Below are positions 14,985 through 23,675 of a stretch of 64,000 nt of DNA, in pieces. The DNA comes from a virus: the IMG/VR virus record IMGVR_UViG_3300043418_000114, positions 124,001 to 188,000 of that record; one strand, given 5' to 3'. The translations under genes were made by a program, and so were the position numbers. Within the stretch, counting starts at the first letter, position 1. The number at the start of each line of letters is the position of its first letter. The notes beneath the pieces are model-generated. The model made no database searches, was not told where the DNA came from, and worked only from the letters and a program-made list of their open reading frames with translations.

Positions 14985-16550
14985 TTAGTGTCTCAACAAT
15001 AGAGTACTTAGAACGTTTTGATCGTTCGCAGAGATATCGCCTTCACCTGGTGCAACAATGACGTTGTACTTCATGCCACCAACTTTAGGCTTGCGTGTAT
15101 ATTCATCATAAGATAGAATAGAGTTTGGTGCTAGACCATACTGTTTAGCTAGACGTTGTTTTAGTTCACCTAGCTTGTCTGGTTGAACTTGCCATTGACC
15201 TTCACCACCTTTGACTAGGTTGCCCTTTTGATCTTTAACCAACAAGTCTTGGAACAATTCATCAGGAACAATACGTGAGTTCTTTGTCTTTTCTAGACTT
15301 GGATCGCTAGCTTTGACTTGTTTCTCTTGTGATGTATGAGCGCCTTCACTCCAGTTGATAATGAAGTTAGCTGGCTTCTTAGCAAGTGCCGCATTAGCCA
15401 TCTTTGTGTAAGCATAGAACTTAACACCAGGATGCTTTTCAGCCATCTTTAGTGCCATGTCTAGATATTCTGGAGAGAAGAAATCACCAGCATCGTGCCA
15501 ACGAATTGTTACTTCATAACCACCCTTGTCGCCAAGTTTTTCTTCTTTGGTAATCTCTGCACTTAGTTGATTGAAGAAACCATCTGGATCATTCAATAGA
15601 TATGTCAAGATACGACCATCACTTTGCCAAGCATTCTTGAACTGAACTTTACCGCCCTTCATAGCGAAGCAATCTACTTTACATGAACCAGCACCTGGGC
15701 ATGTGTTCACAATGATTAGCTTGTCAGTTTGTTCGTCTACTGCAATACCAGTTAGTGCGGCGAAACCAACGTTAAAGAACTGTTCTAGTTCACCGTTGCT
15801 GTGCTTCATCTTCTCGTTCTGCTTTAGCAATGCCTTAGGGCGTTGCTTTAGTGTGGCTTTAACAGCATCTTCGCTGTATGTCTTGCCATCAGGACCCAAG
15901 TATTCAACAACACTAGAACGATGAATATAAGGCATCTTATACTTGTCCGTCTTTGTCTTACCAGAAACATACTTTTCAGCACCTGATTTTTTATCTAATT
16001 TAACTTGACCAGTTTTCTTATCAATGTCTGGAGTACCAACAATACGTTTCATGTAGTCTTGAAATTCATCACCGCCAAATTCACGACTTTGTGCTGGCAA
16101 TGCAGTAGCCTCATCTAAACCAGATAACTTACGAATTCTGGATAGATGTTCTTCGCTTTCCTTGAATGTTAAGCCTTCACCTGCTCTGGTTCTAACATAG
16201 CGAATAACTTGTTCTACCCATCCACTAACATCACTAGAACCGATTTCATCATCAGGACCCAAGTCAACCCAATCAGCAACTTCATCAATTGCATCCATGA
16301 TTGCCTGTGGGCCATATTTTGCCAACAATCCATGATGTTGATTTAAGATACGACGAGTGATTGCTTGAGATACCGGACTGTCTACACGACCTTCTGATAA
16401 TTCTTGCTCAACTTCTGCTTGTTCGCCTTCGGTTTCACCTGGCATATCGCCAGATTTAGCAACGAATTGCTGTGGTGTCATAATCTGGATGCCCGATGGT
16501 GCACCTGGCATTTTTGGCTCTGAGCCCTCTAGTAAATGTCTGATTTTCAT
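14985..16550 (-). CDS. large Gp88-like protein with capsid-targeting-like N terminus
   Basis: The 521-residue protein has three parts. MKIRHLLEGSEP resembles a T4 capsid-targeting peptide. Residues about 58-120 (QAITRRILNQHHGLLAKYGP, later EIGSSDVSGWVEQV) form a helical module that I associate with T4-like phage proteins having the same kind of N terminus. Residues about 240-420 hold TCPGAGSCKVDCFA (C284, C290, C294) and VTIRWHDAGDFFS, as in the mycobacteriophage Gp88 domain of unknown function, possibly an iron-sulfur or zinc site. The C terminus ends NVLSTLLLRH. It is the first gene of a unit with the superoxide dismutase. Confidence 0.65.
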   Translation of the reverse strand: MKIRHLLEGSEPKMPGAPSGIQIMTPQQFVAKSGDMPGETEGEQAEVEQELSEGRVDSPVSQAITRRILNQHHGLLAKYGPQAIMDAIDEVADWVDLGPDDEIGSSDVSGWVEQVIRYVRTRAGEGLTFKESEEHLSRIRKLSGLDEATALPAQSREFGGDEFQDYMKRIVGTPDIDKKTGQVKLDKKSGAEKYVSGKTKTDKYKMPYIHRSSVVEYLGPDGKTYSEDAVKATLKQRPKALLKQNEKMKHSNGELEQFFNVGFAALTGIAVDEQTDKLIIVNTCPGAGSCKVDCFAMKGGKVQFKNAWQSDGRILTYLLNDPDGFFNQLSAEITKEEKLGDKGGYEVTIRWHDAGDFFSPEYLDMALKMAEKHPGVKFYAYTKMANAALAKKPANFIINWSEGAHTSQEKQVKASDPSLEKTKNSRIVPDELFQDLLVKDQKGNLVKGGEGQWQVQPDKLGELKQRLAKQYGLAPNSILSYDEYTRKPKVGGMKYNVIVAPGEGDISANDQNVLSTLLLRH

Positions 16551-16567
16551 ATTAATTCCGTATATAG

Positions 16568-16596
16568 TTGACTTTATTGCGTAACTGTGCTACACT
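16568..16596 (+). promoter_or_regulatory. sigma-70 promoter for the UV endonuclease
   Basis: TTGACT, 17 bases, TACACT, located in the divergent gap between the Gp88-like gene and the endonuclease. The expected start point is about 20 bases before the ATG at 16626. Confidence 0.55.
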
Positions 16597-16625
16597 TATC
16601 TATTATTTATCTCTTTGGACTCCAT

Positions 16626-17660
16626 ATGCACTCTTTTGACCTTACCACAAAACGCATCGGTTTTGCTTGTAAATTCGCTGAAATTAACAAGAAAGGCGAG
16701 ATTGCATCCGTCGATGGACTGAACACTGGTGGTACTACACTAGCTTGGGCAAGACGCAACAATCGCAGTACAGTAGAAGATAAGCTACTTGACGTTGCAA
16801 AAACCAACATTAACAACACTCATGCACTTATCAAGCGTGTGGCATCCCTGCCAGAGCCACTGCGTATGTTGCGTATCACTAGCGACATGCTGAGTCTCTA
16901 CACTCATCCAGAATTCAAAGATTTCTGGCAGTCTGCCGACATGCAATCCAGTCTAGAACGCTGGATGGCACCACTTGGTGAAACTGCACGTGCCAACAAT
17001 GTTCGTCTTTCATTTCACCCTGGACAATTCGTTGTTTTGGCAAGTGACAGCGACGATGTTCTAAATAACAGTATCGAAGAATTTGAATATCACGTGGACT
17101 TGGCCAAATGGATGGGCTACGGTAAGCAATTTCAAGATATCAAAATCAACGTACATATCGCAGGTCGTAAAGGCCCACAAGGCATCCGCGATGCGTACAA
17201 CCGTTTGTCGCCAGAAGCGAGAAACACACTCACACTAGAAAATGAGGAATACACACATGGACTATCTGACTGCCTATCACTATCTGACCTCTGTCCTACG
17301 GTCATGGACATTCACCACAATTGGATTCGTGAAGGGTCCTATATTGATCGCAATGACGATCTTGTTAAAAAGGTTATTGACAGTTGGCGCGGTGTTCGTC
17401 CTACTATGCACTATTCTGTTTCTCGGGAAGACGTACTTGGAGAACATCCCGGACACATCCTTCCCGATCATGGTGCGTTGATTCTTGAAGGCCACACAAA
17501 AGCAAAGCTCCGTGCCCACTCAGACTTTTACTGGAATGATGCAGTGAATGATTGGGCATTGACTTTCATGGACGGCTTTGATATCATGTGCGAATCAAAA
17601 GCTAAGAACCTTGCTAGCTATAAACTATACGAAAGAGCAAAACAAAATGGGATTATTTGA
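16626..17660 (+). CDS. uvdE: UV damage endonuclease (UvdE/UVDE family)
   Basis: The 344-residue TIM-barrel protein matches UVDE: RIGFACKF at the start, VRLSFHPGQFVVLAS with a metal-binding His, LTLENEEYTHGLSD with a conserved Glu, TVMDIHHNWI with two His, and HYSVSRED. It nicks DNA 5' to UV photoproducts and other distortions, fitting a phage of sunlit water. The start at 16626 excludes 13 upstream codons that overlap the promoter. No T4 DenV homolog is present, so this may be the phage's main UV repair enzyme. Confidence 0.9.
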   Translation: MHSFDLTTKRIGFACKFAEINKKGEIASVDGLNTGGTTLAWARRNNRSTVEDKLLDVAKTNINNTHALIKRVASLPEPLRMLRITSDMLSLYTHPEFKDFWQSADMQSSLERWMAPLGETARANNVRLSFHPGQFVVLASDSDDVLNNSIEEFEYHVDLAKWMGYGKQFQDIKINVHIAGRKGPQGIRDAYNRLSPEARNTLTLENEEYTHGLSDCLSLSDLCPTVMDIHHNWIREGSYIDRNDDLVKKVIDSWRGVRPTMHYSVSREDVLGEHPGHILPDHGALILEGHTKAKLRAHSDFYWNDAVNDWALTFMDGFDIMCESKAKNLASYKLYERAKQNGII

Positions 17661-18072
17661 CAAACTATTCGGCAAAAAGCCAGAACCAGAAAAGGTAGAG
17701 GCTCCTAAGCCTGCACCTAAGCAAAAAGAAAAGAAAGTTCCTGAACTATCAGCCAAAGAAAAGGCAACTCAAGCGGGTGAGCCTTATGTTAATATCTTAA
17801 GCATGGAAGTTGATCCTAAAGATATTAATTCAGGTGCGTTTGAACTTGACTGGAACGACAAGTTTGTGTTAAACTTGATTCGTGCTGGGTTCAAGATTCG
17901 TGATGACGACACTGATAGTCAAATTGTTGACAGATGGTTTCAAACTGTATGCCGCAATGTGGCACTTGAACTCTATGAACAACAACAAGCTGATCCAGAT
18001 AATCGCTACAAGGCAGACCTACGCACGGTCAGTACAAAAGATATCGGTGATGGCAGAACAGAAGTAAGCTAA
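17647..18072 (+). CDS. conserved T4-like phage protein of unknown function
   Basis: The 141-residue protein starts MGLFDKLFGKKPEPEK with a Lys/Pro linker, then a compact domain (NILSMEVDPKDINSGAFELD and WFQTVCRNVALELYEQ). I recognise the pattern from T4-like phages of cyanobacteria and other aquatic hosts, where its role is unknown. It overlaps the endonuclease gene by 14 bases and the exonuclease start by one base. Confidence 0.65.
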   Translation: MGLFDKLFGKKPEPEKVEAPKPAPKQKEKKVPELSAKEKATQAGEPYVNILSMEVDPKDINSGAFELDWNDKFVLNLIRAGFKIRDDDTDSQIVDRWFQTVCRNVALELYEQQQADPDNRYKADLRTVSTKDIGDGRTEVS

Positions 18073-19073
18073 TGAAATACGCATTGATCGATACCGCAAA
18101 TACATTCTTCCGTGCCCGACACGTAGCGGCACGTGGTGCTGACACATGGGAAAAAGTTGGCATGGCAATTCACTTGACGATGGCCAGCGTCAATCAAATG
18201 GTACGCAAGTTTGGCATTGACCACGTTGTGTTCTGCTTAGAGGGTCGTAGCTGGCGCAAAGATGTTTATCCTCCATATAAGAAGAATCGTGTCGTTGATG
18301 AACAATCGACTACCGAAGCTGAGAAGGAAGAAAACGAAATGTTTTGGGAAACGTATGATGCGTTTACCACCTATCTCCGTGAGAAAACCAATTGCTCAGT
18401 GTTGCGTCAAGGTGAAGCAGAAGCGGATGATCTGATTGCCCGTTTCATTGCACTGCATCCAGATGATGAACACTTTATTATCAGTACAGATACGGACTAC
18501 GTACAACTGATTACACCAAAAGTCAAACAGTACAATGGCGTTACTGGTCAGTTGATCACACTCGAAGGCTACTTTGATGACAAAGATCGTCCTGTCAAAG
18601 ACAAAGTTACCAAAGAACCTAAACTATTGGGCGATCCACAATACTTGTTGTTCCTCAAGTGTATGCGCGGAGACACATCCGATAACGTATTCTCTGCATA
18701 TCCTGGGGTGCGTGAGAAAGGTTCTAGTAAGAAAGCTGGCATTATGGAAGCATATGCTGACAAAGACAAGCAAGGCTTTACCTGGAACAACATGATGCTC
18801 CAGCGTTGGGTCGATCACAATGGTGTTGAACACAAGGTTATCGACGACTATAAGCGTAACGTTATCTTGATTGACTTGACTGCACAACCTCAAGAAATTA
18901 AAGACAAGGTTGATCTTGAAATTATTCGAGGTGTTCGCACCGAGACTGTGCCTCAAGTTGGCATTCATCTGATGAAATTCTGTGGTAAATATGAACTTAA
19001 TAAAATCTCTGAAAATGTTGAAACTTATAGTAAGTGGCTTAATTCACCGTATAAAGGGATCCTACATGAGTGA
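18072..19073 (+). CDS. 5'-3' exonuclease (FEN/T4 RNase H family)
   Basis: The 333-residue protein has the flap-nuclease acid clusters: ALIDTANTFF at the N terminus, GEAEADDLIA, STDTDYVQL and RGDTSDNV. The helical arch and helix-hairpin-helix region follow. Such enzymes remove RNA primers and 5' flaps, working with polymerase, clamp and the ligase encoded at 36363. It starts with ATG on the last base of the previous stop. Confidence 0.88.
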   Translation: MKYALIDTANTFFRARHVAARGADTWEKVGMAIHLTMASVNQMVRKFGIDHVVFCLEGRSWRKDVYPPYKKNRVVDEQSTTEAEKEENEMFWETYDAFTTYLREKTNCSVLRQGEAEADDLIARFIALHPDDEHFIISTDTDYVQLITPKVKQYNGVTGQLITLEGYFDDKDRPVKDKVTKEPKLLGDPQYLLFLKCMRGDTSDNVFSAYPGVREKGSSKKAGIMEAYADKDKQGFTWNNMMLQRWVDHNGVEHKVIDDYKRNVILIDLTAQPQEIKDKVDLEIIRGVRTETVPQVGIHLMKFCGKYELNKISENVETYSKWLNSPYKGILHE

Positions 19074-19302
19074 TTTACTTGAAAAACAACTGTACATGGG
19101 CATCGTTGCTATACTGAAGGATGACAAAATATACTATCAGTCTAGTATTGGTAAGAAGGGCGAATACAATCACTTTAAAGAAGGTGGTCAGGAAGCTCTA
19201 CTAACCTATCTTGATTACATGGCTCCACTCATTATGAAGAATGAGCGTGATAAAGTTGACAAACGTGCCAAAGAAATGATGTGGGAAGAGTTGAAAAAAT
19301 GA
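19066..19302 (+). CDS. unrecognised small protein
   Basis: The 78-residue protein has a strand-rich N half (YMGIVAILKDDKIYYQSSIG) and a charged helical C half. The ATG at 19066 overlaps the exonuclease end by eight bases; the longer frame lies within the exonuclease. It is coupled to the next gene by ATGA. Confidence 0.6.
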   Translation: MSDLLEKQLYMGIVAILKDDKIYYQSSIGKKGEYNHFKEGGQEALLTYLDYMAPLIMKNERDKVDKRAKEMMWEELKK

Positions 19303-19526
19303 CATTCACCCAACCTGAAAATCGTTTTAGAGAAATTCGTCCAGGCGATGATCACTTTATGATGACTGATGGTATCAAGCTGGTACCACGTGCTAGTCTC
19401 GAATTTAGTAGCGACTGTCCAAAAAAATATATTGACATTATTGCACGTTGTTACGAGAATGGATGGATCAAAACTGTTGCACATGTAAAGACAAAAGAAC
19501 TTTTCTGGGAAGTACTAGAACAATGA
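19299..19526 (+). CDS. small conserved-looking T4-like protein
   Basis: The 75-residue protein contains KLVPRASLEFSSDCPKKYID followed by ENGWIKTVAHVKTKEL, a pattern I associate with T4-like phage small proteins. ATGA overlaps bind it to both neighbours. Function unknown. Confidence 0.6.
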   Translation: MTFTQPENRFREIRPGDDHFMMTDGIKLVPRASLEFSSDCPKKYIDIIARCYENGWIKTVAHVKTKELFWEVLEQ

Positions 19527-19669
19527 CACTCATTTTAGATGACTACAATCAAGTCTACGTATGGGTCGACGACAATGATCACGAACATGAACTAAGCCCA
19601 CGCTTTGATTATGAAGAAGATGCGAATCAGTGGTTTGAGCGCATCAAGCAAGAAGTGGTTGACAAATAA
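19523..19669 (+). CDS. small acidic protein
   Basis: The 48-residue protein (MTLILDDYNQVYVWVDDNDH at the start) is highly acidic. The start at 19523 is set by the ATGA overlap; the longer frame is inside the previous gene. It ends the exonuclease run. Confidence 0.55.
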   Translation: MTLILDDYNQVYVWVDDNDHEHELSPRFDYEEDANQWFERIKQEVVDK

Positions 19670-19726
19670 TCAGACCAGTGATACATTAAAGTTTCTCGTT
19701 AATTAAACATTCTTTGAAAGGTATAT

Positions 19727-20053
19727 ATGTTTAAAGGTATTTTGGCAGGTGTTGGTGCGTTAGTTATTTTTCTAGCGTTTGTGTTTGGCATGAATCTTTT
19801 TGGTCTTGCTAGTTATAGTTTCTTTGCTCCGAAATACCGTGCAGTAGAGAATCAAGTGTTCAAAGAATCAGAACAGTATAATGACGGCATGATTCGTGAC
19901 TTGGAAAACTTGCAACTTGAATACATCAAAGCCGATGACGCAGGCAAACAAAGTCTCCGTGCTATCGTATTGCATCGTTTCTCTGTCTACCCAGTAGAAA
20001 AGATGCCACCAAATCTCCGTAACTTCTACGAACAACTGAAGGCAGGTAAGTAA
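19727..20053 (+). CDS. membrane-anchored protein
   Basis: The 108-residue protein has an N-terminal membrane anchor (ILAGVGALVIFLAFVFGMN) and an extracytoplasmic helical domain. GAAAGG precedes the start. It opens a run of envelope genes and sits two bases before the first lipoprotein. Confidence 0.6.
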   Translation: MFKGILAGVGALVIFLAFVFGMNLFGLASYSFFAPKYRAVENQVFKESEQYNDGMIRDLENLQLEYIKADDAGKQSLRAIVLHRFSVYPVEKMPPNLRNFYEQLKAGK

Positions 20054-20055
20054 TC

Positions 20056-20538
20056 ATGAAAAAAATTCTCGCATTTATCGTTGTTGCATTCGCATTGACC
20101 GCATGTGACCAAGCTCCTACTAGCACTCAAATCGAGCGCCGAAAGCAAGAAGAAATGTCTATGCAGGCAGTGACTCAAGTTGGCATGCCAGCTATCACGA
20201 ACTTCGCTGAAAAGCGCATGATGAAGGACATTATGGAGTTGCGTGACCAGAACGTGGCTACTACTGTCTACATCACGGACATGAACGGCAAGTTGCACAA
20301 GGTCTGTAATGCAGTTGGATATGGCTTGCCGTATGCAACACAGTACACCAACCCAAGTCGTGTAGTTTACGACAGTGGTCACGGCAATGCAGTCATTCCA
20401 CAAGCTGATCCTAATGGTCTGTACAGCCCTGCAAGTGCAGATGGCACTTGGGTCTTGTGTGTTGCCAAAGATGGTAAAGCAAAGCCAGTGTTCATTGAGC
20501 CTCGTGTAATTGTTTCACCAATCCCTCTGGGAGAATAA
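20056..20538 (+). CDS. lipoprotein, first of a tandem pair
   Basis: The 160-residue protein has a lipoprotein signal with lipobox LTAC (MKKILAFIVVAFALTAC). The mature part contains VGMPAITNFAEKRMMKD, GYGLPYATQYTNP, DPNGLYSPASADGTWVLC and EPRVIVS, all repeated in the next gene. Two further Cys could pair in the periplasm. Function unknown; an envelope role is likely. Confidence 0.75.
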   Translation: MKKILAFIVVAFALTACDQAPTSTQIERRKQEEMSMQAVTQVGMPAITNFAEKRMMKDIMELRDQNVATTVYITDMNGKLHKVCNAVGYGLPYATQYTNPSRVVYDSGHGNAVIPQADPNGLYSPASADGTWVLCVAKDGKAKPVFIEPRVIVSPIPLGE

Positions 20539-20539
20539 T

Positions 20540-20995
20540 ATGAAAAAGATTCTGCTTGCAGTGGCAGTACTTGCGGCAACCATGCTTACAGCATGTGGCC
20601 CGCAAACAGATACTCGTTCTAGTTGGCAAATTGAGCGTGACACGCAAGAACGTACTCTCAAGCAAATTGCACAGAGTGTTGGCATGCCAGCTATCACTAA
20701 CTTCTCCGAGAAGCGAATGATGAAAGATGTACTGGAGTTGCGTGACAAGATGAAGCCAACATACACATACTTGGTTGGAATGAACAACCAACTAACTTTG
20801 CTTTGCAACAGTCTTGGCTATGGCTTGCCCTATGCCACACAATACACTGATCCGAAGCTAGCTGATCCTAACGGACTGTATACTCCATCAAGCGCAGATG
20901 GTACGTGGGTGCTTTGTTTGAATCCCAAAACAAAACAAGCTGAACCACAGTACGTTGAGCCTCGTGTTATTGTGTCAACTTATCCTCTTAACTAA
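20540..20995 (+). CDS. lipoprotein, second of a tandem pair
   Basis: The 151-residue protein has lipobox LTAC (MKKILLAVAVLAATMLTAC). It repeats the VGMPAITNFSEKRMMKD, GYGLPYATQYTDP, DPNGLYTPSSADGTWVLC and EPRVIVS blocks of its upstream neighbour, with diverged linkers. A tandem duplication followed by divergence is the simple explanation. The ATG lies two bases after the previous stop. Confidence 0.75.
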   Translation: MKKILLAVAVLAATMLTACGPQTDTRSSWQIERDTQERTLKQIAQSVGMPAITNFSEKRMMKDVLELRDKMKPTYTYLVGMNNQLTLLCNSLGYGLPYATQYTDPKLADPNGLYTPSSADGTWVLCLNPKTKQAEPQYVEPRVIVSTYPLN

Positions 20996-21012
20996 TCCTC
21001 AAAGGAAATAAA

Positions 21013-21909
21013 ATGTTTTTAATCTCTATCGCCCTGTTGGTAGCAATCGTTGCTTCCATCGCACTGTATTTCGTTTCCCTCGTAAATCATGATCGAAACT
21101 CAAATCAACATGTAACGACATATCCCTTGCGTAAGTTGGCAATGTTGCCTTACTTGCTAGTTGTAGCTGTCATTGCGTTTGAATCATTCACTATTGTGCC
21201 ACCTGGTCACGTTGGTGTGCAAGTCACTCTAGGTAAAACAAACTTAGATAACGTATTGCCTGAAGGTGTTACCTTTGTTAACCCTATTTCTAGTGTTCGT
21301 AATGTGAACGTACAGTTGCAACGTGCAGAACTTGAGAATCAGAACGCAGGCACTACAGATATGCAACAAGTTCACACTGATATTGTGGTTAACTATCGAC
21401 TAACTGCTAATATGGTCCCGACTATCTATAAAGAGTTTGGTTTGAATGTAGCAGACAAAGTTCTTGGTCCAGCTATCAGCGAAGCATTTAAGACTGTAAC
21501 TGGTCAGTACACAAGCCAAGAATTGATTTCAAAGCGTGAAGAAGTTTCCGCTAAGATTCTTGAACGTTTGGCACATAAAGTTGCACCATTCGATATCACA
21601 GTCAGTAACATCAGTTTGGTGAACTTTGGCTTCTCTAAAATCTATCAAGATTCTATTGATGCTAAGATGGTTGCCACGCAAACTAAGTTGAAAGCTGAAC
21701 AGGATTTGCAACGCATTGAAATTGAAGCTAAGTCACGTATCGCACAAGCTGAAGGTGAAGCTAAAGCTATCTCGATTCAAGCACAAGCTATTCAAAGTAA
21801 CGGTGGCGCTCAGTACGTACAGTTGCAATGGATTGAAAAGTGGAATGGTGCTCTCCCAAGTACTGTAGTAGGTGCAGACAGTAAAACACTGATGAACATT
21901 GGCAAGTAA
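21013..21909 (+). CDS. SPFH/prohibitin-family membrane protein
   Basis: The 298-residue protein has two N-terminal hydrophobic segments (about 1-20 and 43-60), then IVPPGHVGVQVTLGK and the Band-7 domain (VHTDIVVNYRL, ISEAFKTVTGQYTSQELIS), a KILERLAHKVAPFDITV segment and a coiled coil rich in Glu/Ala. Prohibitin and HflC relatives form membrane scaffolds and modulate proteases such as FtsH. AAAGGA precedes the start. It belongs to the envelope block. Confidence 0.85.
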   Translation: MFLISIALLVAIVASIALYFVSLVNHDRNSNQHVTTYPLRKLAMLPYLLVVAVIAFESFTIVPPGHVGVQVTLGKTNLDNVLPEGVTFVNPISSVRNVNVQLQRAELENQNAGTTDMQQVHTDIVVNYRLTANMVPTIYKEFGLNVADKVLGPAISEAFKTVTGQYTSQELISKREEVSAKILERLAHKVAPFDITVSNISLVNFGFSKIYQDSIDAKMVATQTKLKAEQDLQRIEIEAKSRIAQAEGEAKAISIQAQAIQSNGGAQYVQLQWIEKWNGALPSTVVGADSKTLMNIGK

Positions 21910-21912
21910 TCT

Positions 21913-21951
21913 AAGAAAGCGGTTGACACGACGACCGCTTTCTTGTATACT
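21913..21951 (+). promoter_or_regulatory. promoter built into an 11-bp inverted repeat
   Basis: TTGACA at 21923-21928, 17 bases, TATACT at 21946-21951. The stem AAGAAAGCGGT (21913-21923) pairs with ACCGCTTTCTT (21934-21944), so the -35 box lies at the stem edge and loop and the spacer is one arm. As RNA read from upstream this would be a strong hairpin after the SPFH gene; as DNA it is the promoter of the TPR gene. Confidence 0.65.
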
Positions 21952-21981
21952 CAATCATCTTTTAACACACAGGAGTTTTCC

Positions 21982-23160
21982 ATGAAAAAGTTTATCGCAA
22001 TTCTCGTACTCGGTCTGGCAAGTATGTCAGCCTTTGCAGAAGCATCATTCGAACAGATCGAAGGTCTGATTCAACAAAAGAATTATGCCGCCGCGGCATC
22101 AGGTCTTGAAGGTATCATTCAAAACCATCCAAAATCAGCCAAAGCATTCTATGCAATGGCACAAGCTCAAGCTGGTCTCGGTAATCTTGAGAAGGCAAAC
22201 AAAGCACTCACTATTGCAACTGGGTTGAATCCTGCTCTTGACTTTGCTCCTGAAGGCTCAGTGCAAAAGCTCAAGCAAGCAATTACTCCTCAAGTAGCAA
22301 AGATTGAGGCAGTCGAGGAATCTCATGTGTATCGTAATATGCTGATTCTCTTGGGTCTAGGTGTGATTGGCTTCTCTATCTGGTTCGCTTATGGCCAGAT
22401 CAAGATTCAACGTGAAGAAGACGCTGAACGTCAAGCACGAGAGCAAGCAGATGCCGCAAAGCGTGAACAAGCCAGAGCAGAGCGTGACGCACGTTGGGAA
22501 AAAGAACGTGCTGAACTTGCTACTAAGATGGCCGCCGAACGTGCCGCAATTGAAGCAGAAGAAGCGGCATTGAAAGCACACAAGAACTATGGTCATGAAC
22601 GTTTCGACCCAGCTAATCCTGACAAGTTGAAATCAGTGAAGCAGTTCAAGGAAGAAAAACTTGCAGAAGAAATGGTAGCAAAAGCTCGTGCAGAGGCGGC
22701 AGAAGCCAAAGCTCGTGCAGAACGTGCGGAACTTGATGCGCGACTCGCCCGAAGCAATGCATCATCTGGCCCAGCATATGCTCAACCAACTCATACTACT
22801 GTTGTCAATAACTCCGGCAACGACATGTTGACTGGTATCATGATTGGCAACATGATGGGTGGTTCACATCACCATGACCATGACACCACAATCATTCGTG
22901 AGCGTGAAGTAGTTCGTGAAACTCCTCGTAGCACTCGTGATAGTTCGTGGGACGATACTCCTACTCCTAGCATTAGCACAAGTCGTAGCTCTAGCTGGGA
23001 TGACGCTCCAAGTTCTAGCTCGTCACGTTCTAGCTCTTGGGATGATGACAGTTCTAGTCGTAGTTCTAGCTCTAGTTCTTGGTCTAGCTCAAGCTCCAGT
23101 GATTCTAGCTCTAGCTGGTCTAGCAGTGACAGTTCTTCTAGCTCTAGTTCTTGGGATTAA
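21982..23160 (+). CDS. exported TPR-coiled-coil-Ser/Trp/Asp-rich membrane protein
   Basis: The 392-residue protein has a signal peptide (MKKFIAILVLGLASMSAFA), a TPR-like repeat region at 20-110, a membrane segment (MLILLGLGVIGFSIWFAYG, about 130), a long Ala/Glu/Arg coiled coil (150-260), a short glycine/His region and a C-terminal 75 residues made of Ser runs punctuated by WDD. The topology suggests a periplasmic TPR domain linked to a cytoplasmic tail. The start at 21982 follows AGGAG. No known family covers the whole protein. Confidence 0.65.
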   Translation: MKKFIAILVLGLASMSAFAEASFEQIEGLIQQKNYAAAASGLEGIIQNHPKSAKAFYAMAQAQAGLGNLEKANKALTIATGLNPALDFAPEGSVQKLKQAITPQVAKIEAVEESHVYRNMLILLGLGVIGFSIWFAYGQIKIQREEDAERQAREQADAAKREQARAERDARWEKERAELATKMAAERAAIEAEEAALKAHKNYGHERFDPANPDKLKSVKQFKEEKLAEEMVAKARAEAAEAKARAERAELDARLARSNASSGPAYAQPTHTTVVNNSGNDMLTGIMIGNMMGGSHHHDHDTTIIREREVVRETPRSTRDSSWDDTPTPSISTSRSSSWDDAPSSSSSRSSSWDDDSSSRSSSSSSWSSSSSSDSSSSWSSSDSSSSSSSWD

Positions 23161-23174
23161 TTTAAGGAAAAATC

Positions 23175-23675
23175 ATGATTGATTATTTGGCTATTTTCTT
23201 TGCAACATACTTTCTGACTTGGCCTGCACTGGTCGCATTGTGTGTATTTGGTATCTGGGCAGAACACGTTGAAGCTCGTGGCTTTGCAGTGTTCTGGGCA
23301 TTGGTAGCAGGTGTTTCGGCATTCTTCTACTTCAATGTTTCACTTGAATCTATTGCTATCAGTTCAATCGGTTATGTATGTTTTGGTATCGTATGGAGTT
23401 TCTATCGATACAAGCGATTCATTACTGCTAAAGTAGATTCAATCACTGAAATGAACTATCGCATTGAGCGACTTGAACAGTATCATCCAAGCAAGATGCT
23501 TGACACTATCACAGCATGGATCATTATCTGGCCATTTAGCTTGATTGAAAACTTGTGTGGTGATATCATTAACGGCATCGAGAATCTTGTGAAGACTGTT
23601 TTCAAGGGTGTCTACAATCGAATCTACAATGCCGCTATGGCAGACTTGATTCGCAAAGATGAAGGTGTACGATGA
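23175..23675 (+). CDS. multi-pass membrane protein
   Basis: The 166-residue protein has three N-terminal membrane segments within residues 1-77 and a further amphipathic or membrane helix at about 112-130. AAGGAA precedes the start. It is coupled by ATGA to a tiny membrane protein. Function unknown. Confidence 0.6.
   Translation: MIDYLAIFFATYFLTWPALVALCVFGIWAEHVEARGFAVFWALVAGVSAFFYFNVSLESIAISSIGYVCFGIVWSFYRYKRFITAKVDSITEMNYRIERLEQYHPSKMLDTITAWIIIWPFSLIENLCGDIINGIENLVKTVFKGVYNRIYNAAMADLIRKDEGVR

Noticed and set aside
22357-22596. Minus-strand ORFs opposite the coiled coil of the gene at 21982
   Set aside because: They mirror Ala/Glu/Arg-rich codons, lack ribosome-binding sites and show Cys/Phe-rich compositions typical of antisense frames.
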